The position numbers were made by a program, and so were the translations under genes. Shown in pieces: positions 35,479 to 36,639 of a stretch of 36,639 bases of DNA. This DNA comes from Flavobacteriales bacterium (GTDB taxonomy: Bacteria; Bacteroidota; Bacteroidia; Flavobacteriales_D; Crocinitomicaceae), in the NCBI GenBank assembly GCA_947474675.1, contig CANJKA010000029.1, forward strand, positions 1 through 36,639, written 5' to 3'. The notes below the pieces were generated by a model, which ran no database searches, was not told the origin of the DNA, and saw only the letters and a list, made by a program, of their open reading frames with translations. Position 1 is the stretch's first letter. Every line of letters begins with the position of its first letter.

Positions 35479-36165
35479 ATGAAAGAAGAAGTTAAAAAAA
35501 TTGTTGATGCAATGAGTCAACGTTTTGTGTCTCATCCTTGGCACGGTGTTGAAGTCGGAGAAAAAAGTCCTGCAATTGTCAACGCATATATAGAAATCGT
35601 TCCATCAGATTCAATTAAATATGAAGTGGACAAAGCATCTGGACATTTAATGGTTGATAGACCACAGAAATTATCAAATCACATGCCGTGTATGTATGGA
35701 TTTGTTCCTAAAACATTATGTGATACAAAAATTGCTGCTTTCGCAAATGAAAAAACCGGGAGAACAGATATTACAGGAGACATGGATCCTTTAGATATTT
35801 GTGTTTTAAGTGAACGTTCATTTGTCCATGGAAATATATTTTTAGAAGCAAAAGTTATTGGTGGATTAAGAATGCTAGATGGTGGAGAAGCAGATGATAA
35901 AATTATTGCTATTTTAAAAGGAGATCAAGCTTATGGAGATATCAATGATATTTCTGAAATGCCGAAAATGGTTATAGACAGAGTTCGTCATTTTTTCTTG
36001 ACATACAAAGATTTAGACGGTGGAGCTAAAAATGTTGAGATCACACATGTTTATGGAAAAGAGGAAGCTTTCGAAGTAATCAAACTTTCAAGTGAAGATT
36101 ATGATGCTAAATACGGTAATGTAAATGAAACTTTAGTAAATGAATTATTAGCTGCGTTGAAATAA
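35479..36165 (+). CDS. ppa: Inorganic pyrophosphatase
   Basis: This cytoplasmic family I pyrophosphatase hydrolyses diphosphate to two phosphates, pulling biosynthetic reactions forward. From the ATG at 35479 it has 228 aa; a TTG at 35470 is possible but unsupported. The catalytic signature is GDMDPLDICVL with Asp101, Asp103 and Asp106, and further acidic ligands are in GGEADDKIIAI (about 135-145). GHLMVDRPQKLSNHMPCMYGFVP provides the phosphate-binding Lys and Tyr. It is longer than the E. coli enzyme (about 175 aa), like other Bacteroidota forms. It converges with metK, and two terminators lie between. Confidence 0.94.
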   Translation: MKEEVKKIVDAMSQRFVSHPWHGVEVGEKSPAIVNAYIEIVPSDSIKYEVDKASGHLMVDRPQKLSNHMPCMYGFVPKTLCDTKIAAFANEKTGRTDITGDMDPLDICVLSERSFVHGNIFLEAKVIGGLRMLDGGEADDKIIAILKGDQAYGDINDISEMPKMVIDRVRHFFLTYKDLDGGAKNVEITHVYGKEEAFEVIKLSSEDYDAKYGNVNETLVNELLAALK

Positions 36166-36180
36166 TAAGCTAGATTTTTA

Positions 36181-36217
36181 AAAAAGGCTGTCCAATTTTA
36201 TAATGGACAGCCTTTTT
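36181..36217. terminator. Terminator after the pyrophosphatase gene
   Basis: AAAAAGGCTGTCCA (36181-36194) pairs perfectly with TGGACAGCCTTTTT (36204-36217) around 9 nt, and a T run follows. The A-run/T-run symmetry would also let it act on the minus strand. Confidence 0.9.
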
Positions 36218-36251
36218 TATTCTCAAAACTGAAACAAAAAATAAGACCAAA

Positions 36252-36287
36252 AAAAAACCGTTTAAGCTAATGCTCAAACGGTTTTTT
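36252..36287. terminator. Terminator after metK
   Basis: AAAAAACCGTTT (36252-36263) pairs with AAACGGTTTTTT (36276-36287), with additional AGC/GCT pairing inside. It is 18 nt past the metK stop on the minus strand and can also stop plus-strand read-through. Confidence 0.88.
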
Positions 36288-36305
36288 AATATTGTTAACT
36301 TTCAA

Positions 36306-36639
36306 TTAGATATTAAAAGCAGCTTTCACTTTATCAACGAAATCTAATTTTTCCCAAGTAAACAATTCAACTTCTTTCTCGATGAATGTTCCGTTTGGAG
36401 ATTTGAAACGTTTCGTAACGATTTCATTTTTTCTTCCCATGTGCCCGTAAGCCGCAGTTTCAGAATAGATTGGATTACGTAATTTCAAACGTTGTTCGAT
36501 GAAGTAAGGGCGCATATCAAAAATTCCAGATACAATTTTCGCCATTTCACCTTCCGTCATATTTACTTTTGAAGTTCCGTTAGTAGTAATGAATAAACCA
36601 CATGGTTCAGCCACACCAATTGCATAAGAAACTTGAACT
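36306..36639 (-). CDS. metK: S-adenosylmethionine synthetase (methionine adenosyltransferase), C-terminal part
   Basis: This is the 3' end of a gene that enters from beyond the right edge of the window, so the first part of the protein is missing. About 110 C-terminal residues are visible. VSYAIGVAEPCGLFITTNGT, IVSGIFDMRPYFIEQRLKLRNPIYSETAAYGHMGR and a C-terminal VELFTWEKLDFVDKVKAAF identify MetK, which makes S-adenosylmethionine from methionine and ATP. The internal ATG at 36614 is not the real start, because coding continues to the window edge. The gene converges with ppa and ends in a strong terminator. Confidence 0.93.
   Translation of the reverse strand, partial: VQVSYAIGVAEPCGLFITTNGTSKVNMTEGEMAKIVSGIFDMRPYFIEQRLKLRNPIYSETAAYGHMGRKNEIVTKRFKSPNGTFIEKEVELFTWEKLDFVDKVKAAFNI

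Overview
The window is a very AT-rich chromosomal segment of a member of the Bacteroidota, most likely of the Flavobacteriales. The evidence is two kinds of type IX secretion (T9SS) C-terminal sorting domain, a periplasmic-propeller LytS-type histidine kinase with a LytTR regulator, near-absence of Shine-Dalgarno sequences, and repeated Bacteroidota-type -7 elements (TAnnTTTG, sometimes with TTG about 19 bp upstream). Nothing looks like a prophage, conjugative element, CRISPR array or intact insertion sequence. Most of the window is core and envelope genes; the unusual material is mainly between the genes.

Layout. 1-5.6 kb: a propeller sensor kinase (+), a secreted T9SS type A protein (-) and a LytTR response regulator (-). 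The long gap before the secreted gene carries a repeated 11-mer. 6.0-6.2 kb: a tRNA with anticodon CAT, with a clear promoter and terminator. 6.5-13.1 kb: an S9 peptidase, then a tight operon of an RND transporter, rfbA and a polyprenyl synthetase. 13.1-16.5 kb: an SDR enzyme and an M42 peptidase (-), divergent from holB (+). 16.5-21.3 kb: two paralogous secreted choice-of-anchor-L / PKD / T9SS type B proteins (-), each behind the same ECF-sigma-like promoter. 21.4-23.9 kb: an M20 dipeptidase, then a LEA-type lipoprotein and an unrecognised protein with a possible Cys-His-Asp triad.

23.9-28.0 kb: a lipoprotein, and a four-gene operon (SIS-domain sugar-phosphate isomerase, lipB, membrane-anchored serine hydrolase, conserved small protein). 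28.2-29.2 kb: an acyl-CoA thioesterase and a small exported protein. 29.36-29.51 kb: a compact repeat locus of eight hexamers, a 42-bp perfect palindrome and five 13-bp repeats. 29.6-35.4 kb: an envelope-glycan group, with LTA-synthase-like transferase, GT22-like mannosyltransferase and GT9 on the minus strand, and a GT2-like enzyme plus thioredoxin on the plus strand. The two sides diverge from near-identical promoters that look leaderless. 35.5-36.6 kb: inorganic pyrophosphatase and the 3' part of metK.

No complete new system can be shown from sequence alone. The best candidates for follow-up are the composite repeat locus, the shared ECF-like promoter of the two giant secreted proteins, the mirror-image leaderless promoters, and the uncharacterised Cys-His-Asp protein.
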